From positions 186,001-250,000 of the forward strand of contig CM041200.1 of NCBI GenBank assembly GCA_023078555.1: a stretch of 64,000 nt of DNA, in the 5' to 3' direction. The notes below the pieces were generated by a model, which saw only the letters and a program-made list of their open reading frames with translations, was not told where the DNA came from and made no database searches. The number at the start of each line of letters is the position of its first letter. Within the stretch, counting starts at the first letter, position 1. This document shows, piece after piece, positions 1 to 11,380 of this stretch. This DNA is from Ulva prolifera. Lineage: Eukaryota > Chlorophyta > Ulvophyceae > Ulvales > Ulvaceae. Position numbers and translations under genes: made by a program.

Positions 1-1911
1 CTCTTGTACGCAGACGCCTTGTTCCATTGGCTGCGGATGTAGCAGCCGTGCATATGCATGAGCCTGCGGGCTCTGACATTGCTAGTAGTGAGACAGTAGT
101 AGCTGCTATTGATGGTTCAGCTTGTCATCAGGACACATCAGCCGCGGCTGACTGTGGAGTGTCCTGTGCAGGCCTGAAGCCTCGGCATGTGGAGTCTGGC
201 GAGCAGCAGAATGCTCAGCGTCGTGGGTAGCGCAGAGCAGCTGCCGCCAGGAAGCAGATGCCCTCCGACCCTGATATGCCTTCTTTGAAGGAAGCACTCG
301 CGGGTGCTGACAGGGATGCATGGCTGCGAGCCATGCAGGAGGAGGTAGATGCACTGGGTGAGCACGGAACCTTCGGGTTGTGCTATCTGCCTGCGGGCAA
401 ACGGGCTATCTCGGGCAAATGGGTGCTCAAGATCAAGCGTGGGCCTGCGGGAGAGATTCAGCGTTACAAGGCACGTTGTGTAGCGCGTGGTTTTCTCAAG
501 TAGAGGGTATTGACTTTTTTTGAGACTTAGTCCCCTGTCGGTAGTTATGCGACACTGCGTGTGTTGCTGTCAGTTGCTGCTCAGGGAGATTTAGAGATTA
601 GGCACATAGACATCCAGTGTGCTTGTCTGCATGGTGAACTGGAGGAGGAAGTGTTCGTTGAACAGCCCCCGTTCTTCACTGACGGGACAGCACATGTATG
701 GAGATTGCACAAAACCTTGTATGGCCTGAAGCAAGCTGCTCGCGAGTGGCATAAAGCTTTAATAAAGGCCTTAGCTGAGATGGGATTTGTGTGCGCACAA
801 AGTGATCCCGGACTGTATGTTTGAACATCTGGTCGCTGCTTTATTTTCGTACGGGTCGATGACTTGTTCATTTTCAGTAGCTCTGCGGGGCTGCAAGAAC
901 TTGTCGATATCATTCTTACGAAATTCGAAGGCAGAGACCTCGGTGAACTTGCATGGGCACTTGGCACAGAGATCATGCGTGATCGCAAGGCCAAAACAAT
1001 CGTCATGACACAACGAAACAAGATCCAGAACTTGCTTGAAAAGTACAGTATGTCTGACTGTCGCAAGTCTCCCACTCCCTTAGTGCCGCGGCAACAACTA
1101 AGGAGTGCGAAAGAGCATCCTGACTTGGAGAAAGCCAGTGCTGCTGAGCATTCCAGGTTCATGAGTGCTGTAGGGAGTATCCAGTATTTTGCAGGAGTGA
1201 CGCGACCTGACCTGAGCTATGTAGCACATGCCCTGGCCCGGCACATGTCTAGTAGTCTAAAGGAACATTGGTCTGCCGTGCAACATGTTTTGAGATACCT
1301 GCAGTCCACAAAGAATCTAGGGATAAAATTTTTAGGCTCTGTGGGACATGGGTGTTTGTTGGAAGCTTTCTCAGATTTTGCGAACTCTGCCGATCTGAAA
1401 AGTATATCTGGTATGGTTATTCGAGTGTATGGGAACTGTGTTCTCTGGCGTTCGAAAAAGCAGAGTGTAGTGGCTGGGGATACAACAGAGGCTGAACTCA
1501 TCGCGATGAGTGCAACAGCCAACGAGTTAATGTGGGTGAAGCAGTTGCTTCTCGATTTAAAACTGGTCCCACATAAGCCAACTCTGTGGGGTGACAATAA
1601 GAGTGCCAACATTTTGGCCGTGAATGCCGTGTCCACTGACAGATCCAAGCACATTCGTGTGCGGCACTTGCGAGTGCGGGAATATGTCCAGATGGATGAA
1701 CTTAAGGTAGCATGGGTAGGCACTGTCGATCAGTTAGCGGATGTGTTTACTAAAATGCTGCCCGGGCCTACTTTGCAAGAAGGACGTAATAAACTCCAGC
1801 TAGTGGAGACATAGCAGGGTTTATGGGGGAGTGTCACAATGCATCAGCCTGCGGGCAGCAGTGTGGTGACAGGTGCGCCCATGCACGGACGATCCGCGGA
1901 TCCAGTGGAGC
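1..1911 (+). mobile_element. Copia-type LTR element, 3' end (copy A)
   Basis: The window opens inside a Ty1/copia polyprotein, at a point matching about position 55.72 kb of the fuller copy at 51331-57970. Recognisable in order are the linker before reverse transcriptase, the reverse transcriptase, the RNase H with its DNKSA motif near 1600, and the first ~80 bp of a 3' LTR that starts TGTCACAATGCAT at 1832. LTR similarity stops near 1911. The order integrase-RT-RNase H and the LTR start identify the copia superfamily. The copy is broken, with several breaks, and its LTR is cut short, so it is a fossil. It is close in sequence to the 51-58 kb copy, so it belongs to the same subfamily. Confidence 0.85.
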
Positions 1912-2884
1912 TGCGTAACGTAACCAAAATCACTGCTCTGATGCTAGTGTTCACGCAGACTGGAAACACATGAACACATTAGATAGCTAAATAGCTGACG
2001 TGGTCATTTTGCAGTCCGGCGCACATTGCTACGCGTAGCAGACTCGAATGGGTGCCGCGTCCGGCAGTGATGACAACTCAACCAAGTACCATAATAACAG
2101 GCACGAAACCACAGGCATGACAATTGTGGAACATACTTTACGATACTGTGCGATCTTACGGCAAGTCTGATGATCCTTGCCACCCTTCCCGCCCTTCCCG
2201 AAAGCAGCTGAGCCGCACACCGCATTCTCCTTGCTGATGTTTCGAGCCCGATCCCAGCCCAGAGATACACCAGATGTTGAATAACAGAATTTTGTACAGT
2301 GCATAGAGAGGCAGATCGCAGAGAACGAAGAGTAATTGCTACGTACGAGCATGCCTGCAACGAGCTGCGGCACGGCACAGGAGCCCATTGGCACAGGCAC
2401 AGACATGTTACGGGAGAGCAAACGACACAATGTACATGTCAATCGAGTAAACAAGTCATATCGACCTCCGGGCGATGTCTAGTGTCTACCGCGCCAGCGA
2501 CACGGGGCCTCGCAAAAGGCAACACTCTCAAGCCCATGTACGGCAGACGGCCCCGATCACGTCGTTACGTATCATCGGCGCGCAGCAGAGCAACAATGTA
2601 ACATTTGTGTTCATTGAAAGTGCATCGGGAGAGTGGTTTGTGCCAAGCGCGGGCCCAACCAGCCCGATTCGCCATGATACCTCCCATGCAAGGACACTCG
2701 CAGATGAGCCAAAATGCGTCCGATCCTGCCCAGAACGATGAGGCTCACTTCAGCACAATGTGAACTACCTTCCAGACTGTTCAGAGCAGCTTTTAGAGCC
2801 GTTTTGACGATTTATTACATCGCGAATCCGTGGCTCACCCAAGTTGCTCACCCACGGGTGAGCCACCTTCTCGTTGCTGCTGTG
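1912..2884. other. Unassigned stretch between two copia LTR pieces
   Basis: Nothing coding is recognisable here. The longest open frames are short, overlap on both strands and carry no known motif. The stretch replaces the missing parts of the LTR pieces on either side. Its right end holds a strong inverted repeat (2830-2866). It could be an unrecognised mobile element or ordinary intergenic DNA caught between rearranged LTRs. Confidence 0.4.
2830..2866. repeat. Perfect 11-bp inverted repeat (hairpin)
   Basis: GTGGCTCACCC at 2830-2840 is followed 15 bp later by its exact reverse complement at 2856-2866. The loop itself repeats part of the arm (GCTCACCC). The hairpin lies about 20 bp before a truncated LTR piece and could mark a rearrangement point. 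Confidence 0.6.
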
Positions 2885-3151
2885 AGGGGTAAGCCGCCAG
2901 CCGGGGTTGTCTCGATGTAGTGAGTGAGATCCTGCGAGGGTTTCCCGCCGTAACCTTGAGTGTTCAGTGTGCATATAAGGATGTGCACACTGAGATCTGT
3001 AACCATTTCTCTTCACTGTCTCATAGTACTAGCACTCTCCCTTTCAGTGTTTCCTCGGTTCTACCTCTGTGCGCAGAAGGTATGGAACACTGGCCTCCTG
3101 TCCTGACCTGACGTAAGACTGCGCGTCTGACCGAATGAAGCATTTCTGACA
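2885..3151 (+). repeat. Copia LTR fragment, + orientation, 5' part missing
   Basis: This matches the 350-bp LTRs at 51331-51680 and 57621-57970 from about LTR base 85 to the end. It includes GGGGTAAGCCGCCAGC, the GCATATAAG TATA-like box and the terminal TTTCTGACA. It is immediately followed by the first ~99 bases of the same LTR in the opposite orientation (3152-3250). Confidence 0.8.
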
Positions 3152-3905
3152 TCCCGCTGGCGGCTTACCCCTGCATTGCGATCCGCAGATCGATCGTGCA
3201 TGGGTGCACCTGTCACCACACTGCTGCCCGCACGCGCATGCATTGTGACAGGGTCCCCCAACACCAGCTGCGTCACCTCGCGGCGGGTGAGCAGCTCACC
3301 CGCCGCGGCGATTGGCGGCGGATGTTGTTCCTCAACGCCGTCCATGACGCTCACCTCATCAGTCTGTGGGGCATCTGGCCTCGGAGCTCCGGCGGGGCTG
3401 CTAGATTCCCGAACACTCCCCTGCTGGGCACGGCTCCTTGTGACGGGCCTCATGTCGATCTGAGCGCCACTTAAGTCCCGGATGTTGCGGAAATTGGAAT
3501 GGTTGAGAGGATCCCTGTTCGGATACATCTCTCCCGACTGAGGAGGATAGCGCACTGCTGTCCGCCCCAGCACTTTGGTGCGCACAACATCATGCACTCT
3601 ATCCATCACCTCAGGTGTGGGCATCCTAGTTCTCCCTTGCAACTCGACCGGACCATCCGGCTCACTGACTCTGGGCGCGATGCTACAACCTTCTTGCAAT
3701 TGCTCACGCAAGTCACGCAGCTCTGGTGTGTCCTCCATGTGTTGCGCGGGTGCCAGGTGGATGAAACCACTGTCATGTAATTCACCTAGGTGTCTACCTA
3801 TGGCGACCCCATCGAAATCAAAAGTAGCAGCGCCATGCATGCGCATGGGTTCTTTACGGGACTCAATCAAATCCATATCGGGAAACGGAGGAGCACCAGA
3901 CATCA

Positions 3906-4194
3906 TGTCAAGACGCTTGTTAGTCTCATCGAGTGTGCACAGGGGTTAATGCGCGTGCCTGAGCTGGTAAGCATGCTGACTGTGCATGACGACGTGGAGG
4001 CGAGCGTACCTTGCCATCGCTTAAAGTCGCGTGGCAGAAATGAAAGTAAGAATTGAAACGGCGACCTCTAGAGTACACACGACATGCTCTAACCACTGGG
4101 GCTCACCTAAAGCAACGAGTCCTTTGTTGGACTACTCCTCCTTTGATTATGTCATCTATATTCTTGGATCCCCAGATATGGATATCCCACAACA
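3906..4194 (-). mobile_element. Short TG...CA element with tRNA-like pol III boxes, copy 1
   Basis: This 289-bp unit begins TGTTGTGGGATA (minus strand, at 4194) and ends TCTTGACA (3906). It is flanked on both sides by the 5-bp duplication CATCA (3901-3905 and 4195-4199). A second copy at 47537-47819 has the same termini but a different duplication, so the ends are exact. Inside is a tRNA-like head (4050-4107) with recognisable A and B boxes. TG...CA ends and a 5-bp duplication are typical of an LTR; an internal pol III promoter is typical of a SINE. It could be a solo LTR of a TRIM-like element or an unusual SINE. It carries no coding sequence. Confidence 0.75.
4050..4107 (-). promoter_or_regulatory. 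tRNA-like A box / B box region of the short element
   Basis: On the minus strand, GAGCCCCAGTGGTTAGAGC resembles a tRNA D arm (A box: GCTC/GAGC-type stem around CAGTGGTTA). About 25 bases later TTTCAATTC matches a weakened B box. The anticodon and T stems do not pair well, so this is a tRNA-derived promoter and not a working tRNA gene. Transcription by RNA polymerase III is inferred. Confidence 0.55.
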
Positions 4195-4859
4195 CATCAC
4201 ACACTTCTCTAGATCGGAACCGAACGTGAACTCCTCTTCCGGGCCCATAGGCACCAGAGGAATATTTCCCCGTGTCACACTATCTATAGCGTACGCAAGT
4301 GATCACGCAGCGTGGCGGCACTGTTCGCCATTTGCCGCACCTCCAGCACTCTGCCACCCATGGGGCAACGCTGGAAGACTCTATTCATGTGAGGTCCTTG
4401 CCCTGGCCCCATCCACAACACAAGTTCACCCCTGGGGTCTAACCTACGCAACTTGTCAGGATCAAGGTCAACGTAGACCGACAGTCCCCATGGAAGCATT
4501 TGCGAAATCATGAGCTTGACACGCTCAGGGTCATACGTCTCTTTGTAGAACAGCATATACGGGATGACATCTGCAAGGTCATTGTCTACCCACTCTTTCC
4601 GCAGCAGGTCGTTTTCTTTTGTCTGAGCTATCTGCTTCTTAACTAGTTATATAGTTTCCTTGCTAGCTTCGACAGCCGAAATGTCGGCAGTGGTCTTATG
4701 GACCCCCCGTCAGACTGCTCTATGTTGATGTCAATACCCGTCGCATTCCTATATTTTCCCAAGTTGGTTGACAGCCGCTCAAGCTTGTCCGCAAGATGTT
4801 CCCTCTGTCAGAAACGCTACAGTTTGTGTAGGTCAGACGCGCAGTCTTCAACGCTGAAT

Positions 4860-7800
4860 CTCCCCCGCAGGGCCGCACTTGATCTTGAACACCCACTTGC
4901 CCGAGAAAGCTTTTTTCCCCGCGGGCAAATAGCACAACATAAATGTCCCGTGCTCACCCAGTGCTGCCACCTCCTCCTGCATGGCACGCCGCCAAGCATC
5001 CCTGTCCGGACCCGCAAGCTTCCTTCATAGAACGCAGATCAGGGTCAGAAGGCTTCTGCTTCCTGGCAGCAGCTGCTCTGCGCGACCCACGACGCTGAGC
5101 ACTCTGCTGCTCACCAGACTTCACATGCTGATGCTTCAGGCCTGCATAGGACACTCCACAGTCAGCCGCGGCTGATGTGTCCTGATTGCAGCCCGGAGCT
5201 CCAATAGCAGCTACAACTGTTTCACTACTAGCAATGTCAGAGCCCGCAGGCTCATGGATATGTACAGTTGCTACAACCGCAGCCAATGGAACAAGGCGTC
5301 TGTGTACAAGAGGATTGATTTTAATACAAGGTAAGGCAGCTGGAATGGCCCTCACCTCATCAGGCAAATCAACCCCGACAGCAGCTGAGGGGTTGACCGG
5401 GACCTCTCCTCCTAATTCGGACCCGGTCTCCACCTCATCCGGCTCATCCTCCTAGAAGGGCCTCGGTGCCTCAGCTCCTCGCAGGGGCTGAGCAACTGCT
5501 CCCGCGTTAGACGCTGAGGCCGCGGCCGAATTACTCCCGGAACAGACCCGCTGAGCCTCCAGATTCTGATGGGCCGCAGCCTCCTCATCATCTGTCATGG
5601 TGTATACCATCGTCTGTTCATCGTCGTCATCATAGATGCCGGGACTGTCAGCATCATCCTCATCAATGTCGGATCCGGAGGGACTGGCCGACAGCTGAAT
5701 TGGGAAGGCAGCTTCTACACCATGGTCGTGCAGAGCAGCATGTCGAGTAACAACGTACTCCACAGTGGGTGAGGGCACAGCCTCGGGGTGATGCACCTGA
5801 CTGCGCACACGAGGAGGGACAGGGACATTAGGGTGAGCCGCAGCTCTGGAAGTCGCACGCGTGCGATGCAAAGCTACCCTGGCTACCTCCGGTGTGGCCC
5901 GAGCAGGGTCACGCCGGATCACCTCTGCAGAGGAGCCAGCTCCGAATCGTGGAGAGTACACGTCAGGACTAGGCAGGGCGTCGTCCTGCCGGAAGGTCAT
6001 ATCCATGACAGGAACCCTACCATGACCAGGGGGGGTGTGAAGCTGGTCACGCAGACGGCGCAACACTCCCCCGTCATATGTGATCACTCACTAATGGAGG
6101 GACATCACCATAAGTCACACGTTCACCCTCATTATCCCCCTCGAAGCTTCCTAGGCAACCGTGTAGGAGTTCGCAAACTCCGCAGGCTCTCTCTTGTCCA
6201 CGACGGCGGACGCATCATACTTACGTACGTGGCGGATCATCTGATCCGTAGTGCACATGACCTGGCGCACTACCACAACCCGACCCCCAGGAACGTCCTA
6301 GGCGCACACGCTGCATGCTGGGGCCCAGCCCAGCCCCGACCTAGTATGCAAGAATACCCCGCGCGGACAGATTCCGCAGCTTGTCATCCCTAGGATACGC
6401 ATACACTTCAACCCCCCACGGACGCTGCTGCCGCAGCAGATATTGGAACACCTCAACGGAGGTGTCTCTGAAAAAAGACATATAGGGAATGAAATCCCTG
6501 TCACAAGACCTCAACAAAAATTCGTCGAGCTCTGTCGTCGCAAGCAACTGATACTTGCGCTTTTCCTCATCCCTGAACTTATCGCGCTCGACCTTTTCAT
6601 GCGCTTCTTCCCCTCCTCAGCTTGCTCTACATCCGCGGATGCGTTGACAGCATGCTGAGATTTCTGTGAACTCATGATTCTCGCCAGTTTATCATGGTAC
6701 AACGCCGAGCACGGCGTGAGATTGTGACCATGAACAACACCGGCGAGGCATTCTATCCACAAGAACAGAGGGAGGCCGCTCGCGAGCAGCGTAGCTCAGA
6801 GTGCCTCAAAGGCAACACCGATCCTTCGTTCGATCATGCCATTACCGTGATGATCTGCTGTGGGGGTGGTGCGGTGAGTAATGCCACGACGCTGGAGGTA
6901 GAGCAATAAGGCCTCGACCATGAACTCTCCCCCTTTGTCAGTTTGAAGGATGCGCACACACAGTTCACCTGGCTTCACCACATTCATCCGAATGCGCTCA
7001 ATGATATAAGATATCATGGCCGCAGCCTCACTCTTTTTGCGCAGACCGACCACAAAAGTGTAACGGGTAAAGGCACACATCTCAAACAAAACATATTTCA
7101 CACCGCCGATCCCTACTGGAGTGACGGGACCAGCTAAATCGGCATGCAGTTGCTCACCGTGGCATTGCGCCCGGCCTACGAGCTCACGATCAATGGCAGA
7201 ATATTTGCCCGGAGGCACTTTGCCGATTCTTCAGCCATGACAACGATTCCCCATTGGCTCGGAATCCACTTTCAGACGTAAATCACCATAAAAATCAGTG
7301 TTGGCTTGCATACGCTTCAGAACCCACGTGGACTGGTGAAAAGACAAATGCGCTAGAAAAGCAGATTCCAGCAAGTATGCATCGTGTGGAACCTCAGCTC
7401 CCCCAGCAATATTGGGTCACTAAAGGTCAATAGCCGCAGCTGCCACGTGATGCCACTGCTGCTGGTCCTTGACCACAGAGGTCGGACTGCTCTGGTTAGA
7501 TCAGATCACCCCCCTATTGACAGGGTGACCAACGAGATCAGGTTTTGTATCAACACTCATTTTGAATGCAAAGACAAGGTGACCATCCTCATCAAGCTCC
7601 TGGTATTTGACATCATCCTCAATACCAGTAGCCATGTCATTGAGACCAGGGACATACAACACACTCCTACGCGTATTCAAGAACATCTGCTCATACCTCA
7701 GACCCATTCTACTAAGCAGATTGTACGGACATTCGGGGGCATAGTAAACACCAGGGATTTCCACATCCAACGGATGCTTGTTCCCATGCTTATCAATATA

Positions 7801-9033
7801 AGTACCTAGGTTCACCTGAATGGTTCCCCTGCCCATGATGCTGGCCTGGTCCCGCGGGATTGGCAGTCCTTTGACATGGACCGTGCTCAGTGAACATCTC
7901 ACGATTGCCTATGATATGAATGTCCAAACCATTATCAATGATTATGTTCCAAGGCAGACGCGTCAGGTGTTGGATACTTTTCAGGCATTTCTACGGCACA
8001 TACATCCTTGGCCGCAGCCTGTTTGCGCTGGGGGCAGTTCGCACGGAAATGTCCCTTCTTCTTGCAGAAGAATCACGTCCTGGTCTCCTCGTGAGGAGCC
8101 TGGCCTGCCGCGAGGGCGGCGACCACAGGACCGTCACCACGGGGCTGCTTGCGCCAGCCATGGTCTGGTTTGCCCGCAGGCGCCCCAGACGTAGCATGCA
8201 GCCGTTGTTGCTTGAGCAAATCGGCATGCTCAGTCAAACGTGAAATGATTACGTGTGGGGAAGCATGGAGAACTTCGCCGCGCACAACGTTGAATTCCTC
8301 CCCCACTGCTAGCAGTTTCAAACGAAGCCATCGCTGGCCCACATCGGCACCTGGTGCCTCCAGTTGAGTGTAAACACTCATCACATCACCACAGTAAGAC
8401 GCAATGTCTCTATTATTCTGTGATACATAATTGAACCGGCTCCACAGTCTGTGGATTTTGGCTTCGGTGCTAGGCCTATACTTGGCAGTCAAATAGGCCC
8501 ATGCTTTACAAAGGTGTGACATGCGATAGACAGTCGTCCTATCCGCATCAGGTAAAGACATACGGACCTGTGTCCATGCCCTAGCATGGACTCGCTGTTC
8601 GTCCGCAGACGGTGCGTGCTGCAACATTTGGTCCAACTCGAATTGGCCTAACCACAAGAAGATTTTCTGCTCGTACGCAATGAAGCTTTCAGTCTTATAG
8701 TTCCACCCAAGAAGTTTTCCCTTATTCAAATCAGGCTCGCCACGTCCCCGAGATGCTCGCAGCGCTTCGGTCAACGTTTCGAGATTTATGAAAGACTCAG
8801 CGTGACCAGCATCGACTACATGAGAGGAAAAGGGCACCTGCTGACTGCTCTGCCCAGTTCGGGAAGAGGGACGTGGTTGGATGAGACGTCCGCCACGAAG
8901 TAACATGCCCGCGGGCTGTTCTTCGCCAGGGAGCTGCTGGTCAGCGTCCCTGTCGACGAGTGGCTGCTGATCAGCTTCGTCTTGCCTCTCCTCGCGAGGA
9001 GAGTTGGCATTGGAACGATCGAGATTGGACATC
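4860..9033 (-). pseudogene. Decayed copia polyprotein of element N
   Basis: The protein region starts with a gag whose first residues read MSNLDRSN. It continues through a UBN2-type gag body (about 8.9-8.1 kb), the pre-integrase region (about 7.9-7.5 kb), an integrase core with the LHADLAGP and TDKGGEF segments (about 7.2-6.8 kb), the post-integrase SFFRDTSVEV segment (about 6.5 kb), an acidic linker (about 6.1-5.4 kb) and the pre-RT segment. These functions are known for copia. The copy is broken, so no working protein is expected. Confidence 0.75.
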
Positions 9034-9517
9034 CTGCAGTAGGATAGACGATTCTTTGTTGCGCGCAGCAACTGACCGATTGATGGCTCGCAAGCCTACG
9101 GGTTGAGAAAATAAACGAACGCATTCGCTTTTCTCAGCGCTGATCATTAAAACAAGCTTCCCGAATTGTATCTAACAACAATATGCTACGAGACAGCTTA
9201 ATGATGCCTGCGCTTATGACCGCGGTCCGAGCGCCAGCAGAACAGTGGAATGCCTGCCGTGTCTGCGCACATGCTTTGGCCAACGGCTTCCTGAACAAGA
9301 CCATAACAGACATAACGCAAACATTCATCGATACAATGTCAGAAACGCTACAGTTTGTGCAGGTCAGACGCGCAGTCTTCACTGCAGGTCATGTCAGGGC
9401 AGCCAGCGTTCCATACTTGCTGCGCACAGAGGTAGAACGGAGGAACGCTAAATGGAAGATACTAGCACCGTGAAACAGTAGAAAGAATGGTTACAGATCA
9501 TAGTGTGCATATCCATA

Positions 9518-10291
9518 TGTTATAAACGAGAACCTATTATGTGTGCACTAGGAGGTTAGTAGTGCCTATACCTGGAGAGCCGCTAGGTCGTACGAAAGGT
9601 CACTACACAGATCAGGGAGTATACTGCACTGGATGCAAGACAGTGCAGGAACCTATGGAAGGTGTAAGAGAAAGGTTACTTCAGACTTGGACGCATACGA
9701 CTATATGCGACCATTCGTGCAGGTCTACCGTGGCCCAATGACAATGGCCCGGGGCGAGCCGTGTAATAAATGAGGTCCATCCTTGGACACAATGCATGAC
9801 GTGCAAGTACGCACATGAGTGTGGTGGCCACGGGCCCAACTCCTGTTATGTTAGGACATATGCATGATCATATGCATGAGCATAATCCAGCACAATCCAT
9901 GTGAGGATTGTGTGCGGTCACTGTGATTATGACCGCTGTAGACTTGACTGATCGGTGGCATATAGTCATGTGCCTCCAAGTCTACTGTAACCATTCTCTT
10001 ACAGTCTTACGTGGTTCCTGTATTGCTTCACTGCAGTACAATACATCCCTTGATCTGTGCATTGCCGACGTACGACCTGAGTGCTCCACAGGTCACGGCT
10101 CTGCAGCCCACTAGCTAGCTTGATGAATGCTGCGCATCGGTCCTTGCTTATAACAAGCCGCTCACGGAGCGCCCCAAGTATACTCATGCATACTATCCTA
10201 ACATAATACGGGTTGGGCCCTTGGCCACCATACCCATGCGCTGACTTGCGCGTCATGCATTGTAGGTGTACCTAGACACTGATTTATGACA
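9518..10291 (-). repeat. Solo LTR of a second family, itself split by another solo LTR
   Basis: This minus-strand LTR begins TGTCATAAATCAG (at 10291) and ends TTATAACA (at 9518). It matches the + strand copy at 27813-28187. It is flanked by CCATA (9513-9517 and 10292-10296). The inserted LTR at 9762-10155 divides it, leaving about 375 bp of its own sequence. No internal coding region accompanies it, so it is a solo LTR. Confidence 0.85.
9762..10155 (+). repeat. Solo LTR (394 bp) with AGCCG duplication
   Basis: It begins TGTAATAAATGAGG, ends GCTTATAACA, and is flanked by AGCCG (9757-9761 and 10156-10160). The same LTR, also 394 bp once its inserted element is discounted, occurs at 51183-58221. 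That second copy carries copia element I at a point where this copy is uninterrupted (around 9901-9905, GGATT). It is a subfamily of the LTR at 27813-28187. Confidence 0.9.
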
Positions 10292-11380
10292 CCATATATG
10301 CACACACACACAGGTCAAGATTAGGGCGGGAAACCCTCGCGTGATCTCTCTCACTATCCCGGGACAGTCCTAGCGGCTTACCCCTGCACTGGATCCGCAG
10401 ATCGATCGTGCATGGGTGCACCTGTCACCACACTGCTGCCCGCAGGCTCATGCATTGTGACACCCTCTGAAGGCGGTTCATGACAGCGGAACTAGGAACC
10501 ACATTCGCAGCAATTGTCCCACACAACATCCCATCAGGCCATGTACGGCGTGTTATGTTGGTTTGACACAAAAGCGCTTTAAGTCTATCAAAAGCGGCAC
10601 CACATTCACGCTCAGCCATGCCATTGCCCTGATTATTGCTAGGTGCACAATCTTCCCAAAAAATTTGCTTATCACAAAGATAATCCTGCAAGACACGGCC
10701 CAAAAATTCTCCGTCGCGGTCACCACGCCGGTATCTAACATGCCTTGGTACAAGTGTGTGGCCTTTCTGGATGATAACTTGCCCAGGAACAACTGTAGAA
10801 TTGCAGTGTTCTATGATCTCTACAAGAAATAGTGGGACTCTGGCCTTTGCATCCATGGGAATAGTAAATCTACAACGGGAAAATTCATCAACTACAATCA
10901 GCGCATACTTTGCTTTCCCAACTCCCATAGGAGTAATAGGACCTAGAATATCTGCATGCAAGCACACCCTCGGATACGTTGCACAGGAGAGCGTGACTGT
11001 CTCGCCGTGTTGGCTACTAGTACTAGACCCGGACTATTTCTAGCAATCATACAACCGCGGGATTTGTCTATCTCATTGCTCACCTTTGCTGGATCAATAC
11101 GCAAGCCCTGGTACATCTTGCTCTTAGCCATCAGACGCGTGTTGTGAGATGTCCATCTCTCCTTCGGCGCAGGCTGGTTGTCGTATGCATGCATGCACGA
11201 CTCATGTTGTAACAGTCACAATTCCCGCAGATAAAGCGGAAATCCTACCATCACATAAGATTAATATAACTGTTACTCATCTTTTTATGTTATCAGATTT
11301 CCGCCCTACGTGCGGAATATACATACTGGCGTCACCAGCGGACGTCGATCAGCTCTAGCCATGGCGCCATGTGGCTACGA

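Larger units (their letters stand above)
4806..10462 (-). mobile_element. Copia-type LTR element N inserted in L
   Basis: This minus-strand copia belongs to the same subfamily as the 51-58 kb copy. The 5-bp duplication CCCTC flanks it exactly (4801-4805 and 10463-10467). Its 5' LTR spans 9337-10462 but is split by a solo LTR (9518-10291). Parts in order are the untranslated leader (about 9.34-9.03 kb), gag, the protease region, integrase, the acidic linker and the start of reverse transcriptase, followed by a short piece of the 3' LTR at 4806. It is a broken fossil with about ten breaks. It inserted into the coding part of the older element L, so it is younger than L. Confidence 0.8.
9337..10462 (-). 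repeat. 5' LTR of copia element N, split by a nested solo LTR
   Basis: The LTR consists of 9337-9517 and 10297-10462, together about 347 bp, the same length as the LTRs at 51331 and 57621. It starts with TGTCACAATGCAT (minus strand, at 10462) and ends TGACA at 9337. The interruption at 9518-10291 is flanked by CCATA on both sides. Confidence 0.85.

Noticed and set aside
581-1162. 193-codon open frame on the minus strand across copia copy A
   Set aside because: It is the antisense shadow of the RT/RNase H region; equivalent antisense frames appear in every copia copy here (for example 56319-56963 and 31792-32724) and share no independent motif.
5350-5362. A second hammerhead core (CTGATGAGG on the minus strand)
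   Set aside because: No GAAA box or helix III follows at the needed spacing; the string is coding sequence of the copia linker.
7384-7809. + strand frame within element N
   Set aside because: Antisense to the copia pre-integrase region; composition and position repeat in the mirror frames of other copies.
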